A stretch of 64,000 nt of DNA from Phyllobacterium chamaecytisi (GCF_020164455.1 NZ_JAIQWW010000008.1:124001-188000), one strand, 5' to 3'; counted from the stretch's first letter, positions 50,750-60,700 are shown. Made by a program: numbers and translations. Notes: generated by a model not told the origin, from the letters alone.

Positions 50750-52183
50750 ATGCGTGAGTACTTGAAATTCTATATCGACGGTCAATGGGTCGACCCAGTC
50801 GAGGTAAAGACGCTCGATGTCATCAACCCGGCGACTGAAGAAGTTTGCGGCCACATTTCACTTGGCTCCGCCGCCGACGTTGACAAGGCGGTTGAGGCTG
50901 CGAAGAAGGCGTTCGAGAGTTGGTCGCTGACCAGCCGTGAGGACCGCATCGACGTCCTGCAGCGGATCGTCGCCGAATACGAGAAGCGGTTCGGCGACCT
51001 CGCCACTGCTGTGACCGAAGAGATGGGCGCGCCTGCGTCTTTCGCCTTGAGCGCCCAGGTGCCGTCTGGCTTGGCACTTCTCGCAAGTGCTGCCGAGATC
51101 CTTAAGGACTTCAAGTTTGAGGAAGACCGTGGGCAGACGATTGTCATGAAGGAGCCGATCGGTGTTTGCGGCTTCATTACCCCCTGGAATTGGCCGCTCA
51201 ACCAGATCGCCTGCAAGGTGGCGCCGGCTATCGCAACCGGATGCACAATGGTGCTGAAACCGTCGGAAGTGTCGCCATTTTCAGGGCACATCTTTGCGGA
51301 GATCATGCATGCTGCTGGGGTGCCGGCAGGTGTGTTCAACTTGGTGCACGGCGATGGTCCCAACGTGGGCGTGGCGCTCTCAGTCCATCCGGATATAGAC
51401 ATGATTTCCTTCACTGGCTCAACTCGCGCTGGCATTGAGGTGGCGAAGAACTCCGCCCCCAGCGTCAAGCGGGTCCACCAAGAACTCGGGGGCAAGAGCC
51501 CCAACATCATCCTTGACGACGATAAATTCGTCGAAAGCGTGGCGCGCGGCGTTCGGTATGTGATGAGCAACTCAGGACAGACCTGCAGCGCACCCACCCG
51601 TATGCTCGTCCCGCACAAGAGGATGGCCGAGGCGATAGCTGTCGCAAGGGAGGCCGCCGAGCAGATCACGGTGGGTGACCCCAATGGCAACACCATGCTC
51701 GGGCCGGTTGTCTCAGGGCTCCAGTGGAACAAGATTCAAAGCCTAATTCAAAAGGGGATCTATGAGGGTGCGACGCTGGTCTGCGGCGGTACAGGCCGCC
51801 CCCAAGGCTTGGAGAAGGGCTACTACGTCAAGCCGACCGTTTTTGGAAACGTCGCAAACGATATGACTATTGCTCGTGAGGAAATCTTCGGTCCAGTGCT
51901 CTCGATCTTGGGTTACGAGAGTCTCGACCAAGCGATCAAGATCGGCAATGACACGGAGTACGGGCTCGCCGGTTTCGTGAACGGCGCAGATCTCGAGATG
52001 GCGCGCAAGATTGCCCGCCAGATCCGGGCGGGCTATGTTTCGATCAACGGCGGCTATGACGCGAATGCCCCATTTGGCGGCTACAAAAAGAGCGGCAACG
52101 GCCGTGAATGCGGCGACTACGCCTTCCATGAGTACTTGGAGATAAAGGCGATCCATGATTACGGGCCGGGCGACATGACCTGA
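50750..52183 (+). CDS. Aldehyde dehydrogenase (NAD-dependent)
   Basis: A 477-residue aldehyde dehydrogenase from ATG 50750, with AGGAGG 7 bases upstream; the frame is open to 50669. Landmarks are ITPWNWPLNQIACKVAPAI, LKPSEVSPFSG, the FTGSTRAG cofactor turn, catalytic Glu in HQELGGKSPN and catalytic Cys279 in NSGQTCSAPTRM. EEIFGPVL and PFGGYKKSGNGRE complete the family pattern. It oxidises an aldehyde to the acid with NAD. Neighbours suggest an aldehyde from a transaminated amine, such as an aminoaldehyde or semialdehyde. It is followed by a 580-bp gap before the M24 gene. Confidence 0.93.
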   Translation: MREYLKFYIDGQWVDPVEVKTLDVINPATEEVCGHISLGSAADVDKAVEAAKKAFESWSLTSREDRIDVLQRIVAEYEKRFGDLATAVTEEMGAPASFALSAQVPSGLALLASAAEILKDFKFEEDRGQTIVMKEPIGVCGFITPWNWPLNQIACKVAPAIATGCTMVLKPSEVSPFSGHIFAEIMHAAGVPAGVFNLVHGDGPNVGVALSVHPDIDMISFTGSTRAGIEVAKNSAPSVKRVHQELGGKSPNIILDDDKFVESVARGVRYVMSNSGQTCSAPTRMLVPHKRMAEAIAVAREAAEQITVGDPNGNTMLGPVVSGLQWNKIQSLIQKGIYEGATLVCGGTGRPQGLEKGYYVKPTVFGNVANDMTIAREEIFGPVLSILGYESLDQAIKIGNDTEYGLAGFVNGADLEMARKIARQIRAGYVSINGGYDANAPFGGYKKSGNGRECGDYAFHEYLEIKAIHDYGPGDMT

Positions 52184-52708
52184 TCTAATCTTTGCGGTAG
52201 GGCGCCGAAGGCGACTTCATTGCGCAGGCGAAGGCATTTGGCGACGAAATGGTGACAGGCAGAATCGACGGTGCATGGGTCGAGAGCATACGCAACGGGT
52301 GGGGATGGCTGCCCGCCTTACGGCTAGATTCCTACCGCCTTAGAGCTGAAACAGAAATCTGCCAAGGAGTTGGGCTCAGATGAACGACCTCAGTCGCTCC
52401 GCTTGCGATCCATCTCTACTTTCTGCAGCCGTTCTTGGGCAAGACATCGCTGCCGAGAGACTGTCGCGCGCGGTGCGCTGCCGGCCGATCCGATGCCGAC
52501 GCTCAGGCGGGGCGTGCGGTCTTCGTCTGGGCCGCAAGCCGGCAGCTGAGCGCGGTGGTGTGGCCGACCATGTATTGGAGGTCTACGCCTGCTCGCTCGA
52601 TGCCTTGGCTGGACTCGGCGCCGATATCATAGAAATCGTTCCTTTTCATGGACTGCTCAAATTTAAGTGCGGTCTTACTGGAGAGCCTGCCCGAGACCTT
52701 AAGCAGTC
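52184..52708. other. Intergenic, decayed coding DNA suspected
   Basis: About 525 bp after the aldehyde dehydrogenase. A plus frame 52380-52772 of 130 codons crosses it and ends inside the next gene's start. It has no ribosome site and no recognisable domain. Short stretches in other phases look protein-like, which suggests an eroded gene. Confidence 0.45.
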
Positions 52709-52734
52709 GAGCCTACCAGGAGGCTCGGTTTTTT
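52709..52734 (+). terminator. Rho-independent terminator just upstream of the M24 gene
   Basis: GAGCCT and AGGCTC form a 6-bp stem with loop ACCAGG, followed by GG and six T. It ends 35 bases before the ATG of the M24 gene, so it either isolates that gene from upstream transcription or works as an attenuator in its leader. Confidence 0.75.
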
Positions 52735-52768
52735 ACTTCGCTAATATAGCAGCAATGGAGCTAAGACG

Positions 52769-53938
52769 ATGACTATTCCTAAGGGCCCACAGGTATTTCC
52801 GCGGACAGAGTACCTGCGCAGACTTGACGCGGTGAAATCAGAAATGCGGCAGCGGAACGTCGAAGCGCTTGTGGTGACCTTCGACCGCAACATCAACTAT
52901 CTTACTGGCTACACCGCGAGGTCGGCCTATGTTCCACAGGGACTCGTTGTATCGATAAAGAACGAGGAGCCGACGCTTATCCTGCGGCGCCAGGATGCGC
53001 CGGCAGGTTTTCACCTAACCTTTCTGGAGCGGAGTAGCATTATTGGATATCCGGAAGCGCTGATCGGCAACACAGAGAAGGACGGATACGACGCTGTCAT
53101 CGATTTTCTACTTGAAGCCGACCTCGTCAATGACGGCATAGGACTCGAGTTGGGTCAATTGCCTGCGCGATCAGCAGAGAAGTTCCGAACGCGGATACCG
53201 CAGGCAAGCATCGTTGATTGCACCCATGTCGTGACCTGGATTCGAACCGTCAAGTCCGACTATGAAGTCGCCCTCATGCGGGAGGCGGCCGCTATTGCCG
53301 ACGCAGGTATAGTCCGTGCGTCGGAGGTCATCCGTCCGGGCGTGCACGAGTCGGACGCGATTGCTGAGATCATTAAAACCCTTGCGCAAGGCGCGAATGG
53401 CAAGCACGGCACCGGGATTGCTAATATCTATATGTGCTCGTCACCACGTACGGGTACGTGTCACATTAATTGGAGCGATGATACGTTCAGGCAAGGTTCG
53501 CAAATCAACCTGGAACTGGGCGGGGTGCGTCATACCTACACGGCTGGGCTCATGCGCACCTTTACAATTGGGAAGCCCTCTGACCGGCTGAGTCGACTAC
53601 ATGAAGCCGAGGTGGCTGGTCTGGAGGCTGCCTTGGAGAAGGTTCGGCCAGGAGCAACTTGTAGCGACGTGGCCGAGGCGTTCAATCGTACGCTTGAGAG
53701 GCATGGTTTCCAGAAAGACTCCAGGTGCGGCTATGGCATCGGCATTGACTGGAACGAAGCGGTGACTAGCCTCAAGGAAGGGGACGTGACGGTGCTCAGG
53801 CCCAACATGACCTTCCATCTGATGCTGGGAAACTGGATCGACGAGGATTTCGGCTACGTGCTCAGTGAGACTTTTCGGGTGGCCGAGTCAGGCGTCGAGG
53901 TACTGACGAAGGTACCCCGTAAGATTTTCGAGCTCTAA
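52769..53938 (+). CDS. M24-fold hydrolase lacking most metal ligands, ectoine-hydrolase or creatinase-like
   Basis: A 389-residue pita-bread-fold protein. The creatinase N-terminal domain covers about residues 15-150 (NINYLTGYTARSAYV) and the M24 domain about 160-380. Where M24 peptidases carry two Asp, a His and two Glu, this protein reads NLELGG, TAGLMRT, GYGIG, HLMLGNW and LSETFRV. Only the last Glu is kept. Glu249 in NLELGG sits where ectoine hydrolase (EutD/DoeA), as I recall it, uses a catalytic Glu without metal. Opening of a cyclic compound such as ectoine, or creatinase-type chemistry, fits better than peptide cleavage. Downstream aminotransferase and aldehyde dehydrogenase genes fit such a route. 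No deacetylase partner is seen. Confidence 0.78.
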   Translation: MTIPKGPQVFPRTEYLRRLDAVKSEMRQRNVEALVVTFDRNINYLTGYTARSAYVPQGLVVSIKNEEPTLILRRQDAPAGFHLTFLERSSIIGYPEALIGNTEKDGYDAVIDFLLEADLVNDGIGLELGQLPARSAEKFRTRIPQASIVDCTHVVTWIRTVKSDYEVALMREAAAIADAGIVRASEVIRPGVHESDAIAEIIKTLAQGANGKHGTGIANIYMCSSPRTGTCHINWSDDTFRQGSQINLELGGVRHTYTAGLMRTFTIGKPSDRLSRLHEAEVAGLEAALEKVRPGATCSDVAEAFNRTLERHGFQKDSRCGYGIGIDWNEAVTSLKEGDVTVLRPNMTFHLMLGNWIDEDFGYVLSETFRVAESGVEVLTKVPRKIFEL

Positions 53939-53989
53939 TGATCTTCACGAAACTGGCCTGCGTGCCGAAAAAGCTGACGATTATCTTGG

Positions 53990-54460
53990 GTCGGCGCTGC
54001 AGGCGCCGACCTCGCGGCGCGCCAGAGGCGGAGATCGGCGACGGATACGGGCAGCGCATTCTCCATGGCGTATTTGACGAACGCATTGCACTGCTTCTCC
54101 GGGCGTAGGTCGCCGCATAATCCTGGACGGTATCCGACGATCTCGCCCCGTTCTTCTGTTCAACGAAGGCCTGATGATTCTTGCGATATGGCCGACAACG
54201 GATAAATTCAATCTTATTGTCCAAACAATATTCTTGAACGCTATGAAGTCGTTGTCCGTGTCAAACCCGAGGAGCGGAAATGGCAGCAACTTGCGCAGCT
54301 CAGTCAGCGCCGCAATCAACACCGTTTGCTCGCGGACCAGGAGCGGCCGCGCATTCCGTCTAACCCCTGGCAATATCGGTCACCACCAAGGTTTGCGAGA
54401 AGGCGCCTTTCGCGTATGGGCCGGAATGAGAAACCAGATTAGCCTCGACAAAACCGCGTG
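53990..54460 (-). mobile_element. Integrase-type (ISNCY-like) transposase core remnant
   Basis: Minus-strand frames give, in order, HSGPYAKGAFSQTLVVTDIA, PLLVREQTVLIAALTELRKL, LPFPLLGFDTDND and, after a frame change, IEFIRCRPYRKNHQAFVEQK. This is the rve-type catalytic core of the transposase family whose N-terminal stub is at 13145-13318. At least two frameshifts and an in-frame stop inactivate it. From 54461 to 54992 no gene is recognisable. Confidence 0.82.
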
Positions 54461-54992
54461 TGGGGTCAAGAGCGCGCCCGCAAGCCAGTTCACAGGTCAG
54501 CCAAACCGTGTCCAACTCTGCCGCGTTACGCGCAGACTGGCCTTTTGTGAAATTATCTTGGTGCCTTCAAACCAGAGCTATCCAATTCAGCTTGAAATGG
54601 CTTTTGCACGGGAATTTGATCTGAAAATCTACAAAATCGTCTTTGAGGAAGTCCTGCGCAAAACGCGAATGATTGAAGGATAAAAGCCTATCGGGTGCGT
54701 ATTCAGCTCAAAACGGATCGCTCGTCGGTCCTAGTCTATCCCTTGACTAAGGAGACGCGAGCCGCACATGAAGGTGGTGCCCCATCCGCACTTAAAGAGA
54801 CCAAGCCGCCGAGTTGCGCAGTGTCGCGAGTGGCCGGATAACCCTTTGGTCGGGCGCGTCATGAGCCCACTTGGTACCGATTTCCTTCGACGGGTGGAAG
54901 CCATCCTGGCGAAGGGGGCAAGCAACTTTGTCCGAATATTATGGAGCCTAAACATGTCCGTTTAGGAATATGCCGCTTAAGAGGTGACGTTG

Positions 54993-56396
54993 ATGACTAT
55001 CAAGATTGAAGAGATTAGCGAAAAGGACAGAGCATCTGTCCTGCATCCGTTCACGCAACTGAAGGATTTCGCAAGCGGCAAACTTGGTGAGCCGACGATC
55101 GTTGAGACAGGGAAGGGGATCCGCATTCAGGATGCCCACGGCAATCAGCTGATCGACGGCTTCGCCGGCCTTTATTGCGTGAATGTTGGTTATGGCCGCA
55201 CTGAAGTCGCCGATGCGATCTCGCGCCAGGCTCACCGTCTGGCCTACTACCACTCGTACGCCGCTCATACGACGGATGAGCTCGCCATCCTTTCTGATCG
55301 CCTCGTGAAAATGGCGCCAGGCAAGATGAGCAAGGTCTTCTACGGCATGTCCGGTTCGGACGCCAATGAGACCCAGGCCAAGCTCGTCTGGTACTACAAC
55401 AATTTGCGAGGCAAGCCGAACAAGAAGAAGATCATCTCGCGCGAGCGTGGCTACCACGGCTGCAGCGTCGTCTCAGGCTCCATGACGGGGATGAGCTTCT
55501 ATCACGACCATATGGACCTGCCGTTATCGCAGATTGTTCATACCGGCGTTCCCCATCATTACTGGGGCGCTAATCCAGGTGAAACTGAACATGAATTTTC
55601 ATCACGCCGCGCGACTGAACTTGAGCAGTTGATCGAGCGCCTTGGTCCGGACAATGTCGGCGCTTTCATTGCCGAGCCGGTTCTTGGCACGGGCGGCATC
55701 ACCCCTCCGCCGGAAGGCTATTGGGAAGCGATCCAGGCGGTGCTCAGGAAGCATGACGTTCTGCTGATCGCCGACGAAGTGATCACCGGCTTCGGCCGCA
55801 CAGGCTCGATGTTCGGATCTGAGCGTTACGGTATCGAACCGGATCTGATCACGGTCGCGAAAGGCCTTACCTCGGCATACTTCCCGCTGTCGGCCGCCAT
55901 CATCGGCCAGAAGGTCTTTGAGGTTATGGCGGAAGGTGCTGACCGGGTCGGAGCATTTTCCCACGGCTACACCTATTCCGGCCATCCGATTGGCGCCGCC
56001 GCGGCAAATGCCGTCCTCGATATCGTCGAGAAGGAGAACTTGCCGGGAAATGCCCGCGAGGTCGGTGCCTATTTCCAGACGCAACTTAAGGAGAAGTTCG
56101 CGCAACTGCCAATCGTTGGCGAGGTGCGCGGCGTCGGGCTGATGGGTGCAATCGAGTTCGTTGGTGACCGCGATAGCAAGAAGCGTTTCGATCCGTCGCT
56201 CAAGGTAGGAGCCCGTGTCTCGAAGGCTGCGCGCGATCGTGGACTGATTGCCCGGGCAATGCCGCATGGCGACATTCTCGGCTTTGCTCCCCCGCTTGTC
56301 ACGACGAAGGCCGAAGTTGATGAAATTGTATCCATCGCCGAAAGTGCGGTTCGCTCCGTCATCGATGAACTTGTGCGCGATGGCCATAAAGCCTGA
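54993..56396 (+). CDS. Class III aminotransferase, omega-amino acid/putrescine-pyruvate type
   Basis: A 467-residue PLP enzyme. ATG 54993 is preceded by AAGAGGTGA at proper spacing, better than the upstream GTG 54984. Landmarks are GLYCVNVGYGRTEVA, the GSDANETQAKL segment binding the PLP phosphate, RGYHGCSVVSGSMTG, the Asp motif LLIADEVITGFGRTG and the PLP Lys in TVAKGLTSAYFPL near residue 289. It resembles SpuC-like putrescine or omega-amino-acid pyruvate aminotransferases. The product aldehyde would be taken by the aldehyde dehydrogenase gene 175 bp downstream. Diaminobutyrate is a further possible amino donor if the M24 protein is an ectoine hydrolase. Confidence 0.92.
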   Translation: MTIKIEEISEKDRASVLHPFTQLKDFASGKLGEPTIVETGKGIRIQDAHGNQLIDGFAGLYCVNVGYGRTEVADAISRQAHRLAYYHSYAAHTTDELAILSDRLVKMAPGKMSKVFYGMSGSDANETQAKLVWYYNNLRGKPNKKKIISRERGYHGCSVVSGSMTGMSFYHDHMDLPLSQIVHTGVPHHYWGANPGETEHEFSSRRATELEQLIERLGPDNVGAFIAEPVLGTGGITPPPEGYWEAIQAVLRKHDVLLIADEVITGFGRTGSMFGSERYGIEPDLITVAKGLTSAYFPLSAAIIGQKVFEVMAEGADRVGAFSHGYTYSGHPIGAAAANAVLDIVEKENLPGNAREVGAYFQTQLKEKFAQLPIVGEVRGVGLMGAIEFVGDRDSKKRFDPSLKVGARVSKAARDRGLIARAMPHGDILGFAPPLVTTKAEVDEIVSIAESAVRSVIDELVRDGHKA

Positions 56397-56571
56397 GTGC
56401 TCAGCGGTCAACTGGACCCCGGCCGCACCCAAATGTTCTCTTTGCTTTCCATAACGACAAGCGGGGCCGAACCGAAGGAAGGAGGCGCGCCTAAGAGGGG
56501 CGCCTTTCTTGAACAACACGTAGCCGCTGCACACCTGACGGCGCAGAAACGAACTAAGAGGAAGCTTCTGA

Positions 56572-57981
56572 ATGACCGCTGCCAAACTCCACGTCGACAA
56601 GGGGCCGGACGCCATGTCCGTGTTTAGTCCATATGACGGGTCTCTCGTTGGCTCAGTCGATGTGACCGACGCAGCCCAGATCAACGAACTTATCGCACGC
56701 GGCCGTCGCGGCGCCGTGCTATCGCGCAATCTTCCAAGACACCGTCGTTCAAGTATACTCGAAACGGCAGCTCAGATTATCGAAAGCCGCCACGATGCAT
56801 TTGCAAGGATGATCGTGTTCGAAGCGGGGAAGACAATAGTGCAGGCCCGAAAGGAGGTGCTTCGCTGCATCAACACGCTGAAGCTGTCGGCAGAGGAATC
56901 AAAGCGCAACGCTGGTGAGGTCGTGCCCTTCGATTCCTTTGCGGGATCGGAAATGCGTCAGGGTTGGTTCACGCGCGAACCGCTTGGCATTATCACCGCA
57001 ATCACACCTTACAACGATCCCCTGAACCTTGTGGCCCACAAGCTCGGCCCCGCGATTGCTGGTGGCAATGCTGTGTTGCTGAAGCCTTCGAAGCTGACAC
57101 CCTTTTCGGCGATCAATCTTGTGGATGTATTTCTGGAGGCCGGCCTACCTCCGGAGATTATTACGATCGTGCATGGTGGAAGGGAGCTAGTCACGGCTCT
57201 GGTGTCTGCAAGCGACGTTCGGATGGTGTCTTTCACCGGCGGATTTGCGACGGGAGAGGCAATCAGCCGGTCAGCCGGGCTCAAGAAGCTCGCAATGGAG
57301 CTCGGCGGCAACGCTCCAGTCATCGTAATGAACGACTGCGATTTTGACAAAGCGGTAGATGGTTGCGTTTCTGGCGCCTATTGGGCTGCTGGCCAGAATT
57401 GCATAGGCGCCCAGCGCATCCTAGTGCAAGCCGAGCTCTACGATCGTTTTCGCGATGCCTTTGTCGACGCGACCAAGAAGCTGAAGGCCGGGGATCCGTC
57501 TCGCGAAGATACCCACGTCGGTCCAATGATCTCGAAACAGGCGGCGGAGGGAACCGAAGCGGCGGTCAATGAAGCCATCGTGGCTGGTGCAAGGATATTG
57601 TGCGGACATCGTCGTGAAGGATCTCTGTATCATCCGACGGTGCTCGAGGGAACGCCACCCACCTGCCGTCTCTGGCACGAGGAGGCGTTTGCACCTGTGG
57701 TCATGCTCGCCCCGTTCGATACGCTCGACGAGGCGATCGTGATGGCCAATGATCCCGAATACAGCCTACATGCGGGCATTTTTACTAACAATCTGGCTTA
57801 TGCGCTTGAGGCGGCAGGCAAGATCGATGCCGGCGGCGTGATGATCAACGATTCCTCTGATTACCGGTTTGATGCCATGCCCTTCGGAGGCTTCAAATAC
57901 GGCAGCATGGGAAGGGAAGGGGTCCGTTTCGCCTATGAGGAGATGACTCAACCCAAGGTGGTTTGCATTAATCGCGGGTAA
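56572..57981 (+). CDS. Aldehyde dehydrogenase, second copy (divergent subfamily)
   Basis: A 469-residue enzyme, only distantly related to that at 50750. ATG 56572 follows AAGAGGAAGC. It has [20 protein letters not shown] instead of the classical PWN box, then [20 protein letters not shown], Glu in [10 protein letters not shown] and Cys in [11 protein letters not shown]. The closing [15 protein letters not shown] is standard. The NDPLN variant is seen in enzymes for phosphorylated, sulfonated or short hydroxylated aldehydes and semialdehydes. It follows the aminotransferase on the same strand and probably oxidises its aldehyde product. An ETF-ubiquinone oxidoreductase starts 76 bp later. Confidence 0.92.
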   Translation: MTAAKLHVDKGPDAMSVFSPYDGSLVGSVDVTDAAQINELIARGRRGAVLSRNLPRHRRSSILETAAQIIESRHDAFARMIVFEAGKTIVQARKEVLRCINTLKLSAEESKRNAGEVVPFDSFAGSEMRQGWFTREPLGIITAITPYNDPLNLVAHKLGPAIAGGNAVLLKPSKLTPFSAINLVDVFLEAGLPPEIITIVHGGRELVTALVSASDVRMVSFTGGFATGEAISRSAGLKKLAMELGGNAPVIVMNDCDFDKAVDGCVSGAYWAAGQNCIGAQRILVQAELYDRFRDAFVDATKKLKAGDPSREDTHVGPMISKQAAEGTEAAVNEAIVAGARILCGHRREGSLYHPTVLEGTPPTCRLWHEEAFAPVVMLAPFDTLDEAIVMANDPEYSLHAGIFTNNLAYALEAAGKIDAGGVMINDSSDYRFDAMPFGGFKYGSMGREGVRFAYEEMTQPKVVCINRG

Positions 57982-58057
57982 AAATCATGACTGCACCTGG
58001 CGCTACTTTACGCGACTCTGCAGGAACCGCACGCCACGCTAGAAGAAGAGACACCAA

Positions 58058-59737
58058 GTGTATCAAAAAGAGAGCGAGACACCAGAACTTCCAGAGCGCG
58101 AGAGCATGGAGTTTGATGTCGTCATAGTTGGAGGAGGGCCGGCTGGTCTATCTGCTGCGATCAAGCTCAAGCAGATCAATCCGGAATGTTCGGTTGTGGT
58201 CCTGGAAAAGGGCGGCGAAGTCGGTGCGCACATCCTTTCGGGCGCCGTGGTCGACCCGATCGGCGTCGACAAGCTCCTGCCCGGCTGGCGCGACGAGGAA
58301 GGACATCCCTTCAAGACGCCAGTTACGGCCGATCATTTTCTGGTTCTCGGACATTCCGGCTCGGTGCGTCTCCCGAATTTCGCCATGCCGCCCTTGATGA
58401 ACAATCATGGCAATTTCATCGTCTCGCTCGGCAATGTCTGCCGCTGGCTCGGCACCAAGGCAGAAGAGCTGGGCGTAGAAATCTACCCGGGCTTTGCCGG
58501 CTCCGAAGTGCTTTACGACGACAACGGCGCTGTTATCGGCGTTGCCACCGGTGACATGGGTATCGAGAAGGATGGCAGTCCCGGATCAGCCTACACGCGG
58601 GGCATGGCGCTGCTTGGAAAGTATATCCTGATCGCGGAAGGCGCGCGTGGTTCGCTCGCCAAGCAATTGATCGACAAATTCAAGCTCGATGAAGGTAAGG
58701 AGCCGGCGAAATTCGGTATCGGATTGAAGGAATTGTGGCAGATCGATCCGGCAAAGCACAAGCTGGGCCTCGTGCAGCATTCGTTCGGCTGGCCGCTGGA
58801 CATGAAGACGGGCGGAGGGTCATTCCTCTACCACCTCGAGGACAACACGGTCGCTGTCGGCTTCGTCATGCACCTCAACTACAAGAATCCTTACCTTGCG
58901 CCATTCGAGGAGTTCCAGCGCTTCAAGACCCATCCGTCCATTCGTGGCGCCTTCGAGGGCGGCAAGCGCCTCGGCTATGGTGCGCGCGCGATCACTGAAG
59001 GCGGTTGGCAGTCGGTACCGAAGCTGTCCTTCCCCGGAGGCGCGCTGCTCGGCTGCTCGGCCGGCTTCGTCAATGTGCCGCGTATCAAGGGTTCGCACAA
59101 TGCCATGCTCTCCGGCATGCTGGCCGCCGAACATGTGGCGGAAGCGATCGCCGCCGGGCGTGCCAATGACGAGCTCATTGCCTACGAGAATGCCTGGCGC
59201 TCAAGTGAGATCGGCAAGGATTTGAAGCGTGTGCGTAACGTCAAGCCTATGTGGTCGAAGCTAGGCACAATCGGTGGGGTCATGCTTGGCGGCCTCGATA
59301 TGTGGCTCAACACGGTCTTTGGCGGCTGGTCGCCCTTCGGCACGTGGAAACATGGCAAGTCCGATGCGGCCTCACTCGAACCTGCGAGCAAATACGCTCC
59401 AATCGCCTATCCAAAGCCCGATGGTGTCCTGACCTTCGACCGCCTGTCCTCGGTATTTCTGTCGAACACCAATCATGAGGAAAACGAGCCGGTTCACCTG
59501 ATTGTCAAAGATATGGACCTGCAGAAAAGCTCTGAACTCGAAATCTACGCGGGACCGTCGGCACGTTACTGCCCGGCCGGTGTCTATGAGTGGGTCGAGG
59601 AGGCAACCGGGCCGAAGTTCGTGATCAACGCGCAGAACTGCGTCCACTGCAAGACATGCGATATCAAGGACCCCAATCAGAACATTAACTGGGTGCCACC
59701 ACAGGGCGGCGAAGGACCGGTCTATCAGAATATGTGA
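58058..59737 (+). CDS. Electron transfer flavoprotein-ubiquinone oxidoreductase
   Basis: A 559-residue inner-membrane-associated protein of usual length. The start is GTG 58058 after AGAAGAAGAG. FAD binding is at DVVIVGGGPAGLSAAIKL near residue 19, followed by LEKGGEVGAHILSGAV. The membrane-anchoring and quinone region lies mid-chain (GYGARAITEGGWQSVPKL). The C-terminal [4Fe-4S] domain has YCPAGVYEW and NCVHCKTCDIKDP with the cluster cysteines. It takes electrons from ETF, reduced by acyl-CoA or dimethylglycine-type dehydrogenases, into the quinone pool. No ETF alpha/beta genes are in the window. The acyl-CoA dehydrogenases at the left end would be possible clients. Confidence 0.95.
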   Translation: MYQKESETPELPERESMEFDVVIVGGGPAGLSAAIKLKQINPECSVVVLEKGGEVGAHILSGAVVDPIGVDKLLPGWRDEEGHPFKTPVTADHFLVLGHSGSVRLPNFAMPPLMNNHGNFIVSLGNVCRWLGTKAEELGVEIYPGFAGSEVLYDDNGAVIGVATGDMGIEKDGSPGSAYTRGMALLGKYILIAEGARGSLAKQLIDKFKLDEGKEPAKFGIGLKELWQIDPAKHKLGLVQHSFGWPLDMKTGGGSFLYHLEDNTVAVGFVMHLNYKNPYLAPFEEFQRFKTHPSIRGAFEGGKRLGYGARAITEGGWQSVPKLSFPGGALLGCSAGFVNVPRIKGSHNAMLSGMLAAEHVAEAIAAGRANDELIAYENAWRSSEIGKDLKRVRNVKPMWSKLGTIGGVMLGGLDMWLNTVFGGWSPFGTWKHGKSDAASLEPASKYAPIAYPKPDGVLTFDRLSSVFLSNTNHEENEPVHLIVKDMDLQKSSELEIYAGPSARYCPAGVYEWVEEATGPKFVINAQNCVHCKTCDIKDPNQNINWVPPQGGEGPVYQNM

Positions 59738-60139
59738 GTGGATCGGGCAAGCAAACCGTTCAAATGCGGATAATACGCTGAGGCGATCATAGCTGGCACG
59801 AGCTAAACCTTCGAATTCTGATGGTGGCATCAATGTTGATGACGAAGAAGAAGAATTATCTCGATGTGGCGGTGGCAGTAGCTTGAGACGCGATCTTCCG
59901 ACAGCGTCGGGAGCCTTGAACGGACCAGGCCGATTTGGACCTGATCCACGCATCTCCCTAAAGGTCCGCGGCGTGCAAAAGCCCACAACTTATGACACAC
60001 GATTTCACTTGATCGCACGGTTGAACTTCGTTGCCGAAACCTCTTGCATTCCCGTCGACGGACAGTTGCCGACGTCATCGGGAATCACCTGAGGGTTTCA
60101 CCGAATAGTCCGGTTACTCATGAGGCATTGCAGGAATAA
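59738..60139. other. Intergenic, no recognisable gene
   Basis: About 400 bp after the ETF oxidoreductase. GATGACGAAGAAGAAGAATTATC near 59835 is a purine-rich stretch without evident function. No terminator hairpin with T run was found directly after the stop. Confidence 0.45.
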
Positions 60140-60331
60140 ATGGCCGAACTCGACGATCACTCTGCGATCTATGACCGGCGGACACGCGAGATCCGCCTCA
60201 CCAGCGAGCAGTGCCTGCGGCTTAGAATGATCGAGGGTAAGGGTCCCGTGACTCCAACCGCCTTGATCGCCGCCGTCGGCTATAAAATCTGCTTCAAAAA
60301 CGACCGTCAGCTAGCGGGCTGGCTCGCCTAA
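60140..60331 (+). mobile_element. IS110/IS1111-type transposase fragment
   Basis: A 63-codon frame includes LRLRMIEGKGPVTPTALIAA, then VGYKICFKNDRQLAGWLA. The helix-hairpin-helix part of IS1111-type transposases reads L.TIPGIGP.TA.ALVAAVGD...F.NGRQLAAWLG, so this is the same region. The catalytic N-terminus and the rest of the C-terminus are missing. Dead fragment. Confidence 0.8.
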
Positions 60332-60339
60332 ACCGAAAC

Positions 60340-60700
60340 AACGATCGAGTGAAGGGCGGGCCCGCCCTGACTCAAGGGCGAACAGGTTTTTAGACCACAG
60401 ATCCTCGCGCCGCAGGAATTGCCACAGGTATTGCGTGTTCCTTGCCCCCGTGCGGGGAACTCCCTTTAATCTGTGCAATGATAGATGTGGTTTCTCGTCG
60501 ATCGTTCCACGATGAGCACCCGGCACGGCGCCCGGACACGCTTGCGATGGCCGCCCATCGTGCCCGGCGCGAAACGATACGATGCGACCACTTAACTGCC
60601 GACGGCACGGCAATACCTAACCGTACCGCCACAGCCGCCAGCTCGCGCCAGCTTCGATCAACGACGCAGGCGGCACAATCGACCCCGCCACGCCTGCGAC
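60340..60700 (-). mobile_element. IS630-type transposase remnant
   Basis: Minus-strand frames give VRLGIAVPSAVKWSHR and then, after a shift, APGTMGGHRKRVRAPCRVLI. These resemble the N-terminal helix-turn-helix and linker of IS630-family transposases (A..STAVKWV.R, then ARPMGGHRPR). No DDE core was found nearby. From 60700 to 61018 I see nothing else. Confidence 0.68.

Noticed and set aside
49591-50757. Several 60-120-codon frames on both strands
   Set aside because: No domain, no ribosome sites and competing phases; no frame stands out.
55602-56729. 375-codon minus-strand frame
   Set aside because: Long but fully opposite the class III aminotransferase and the next gene's start; no recognisable domain.
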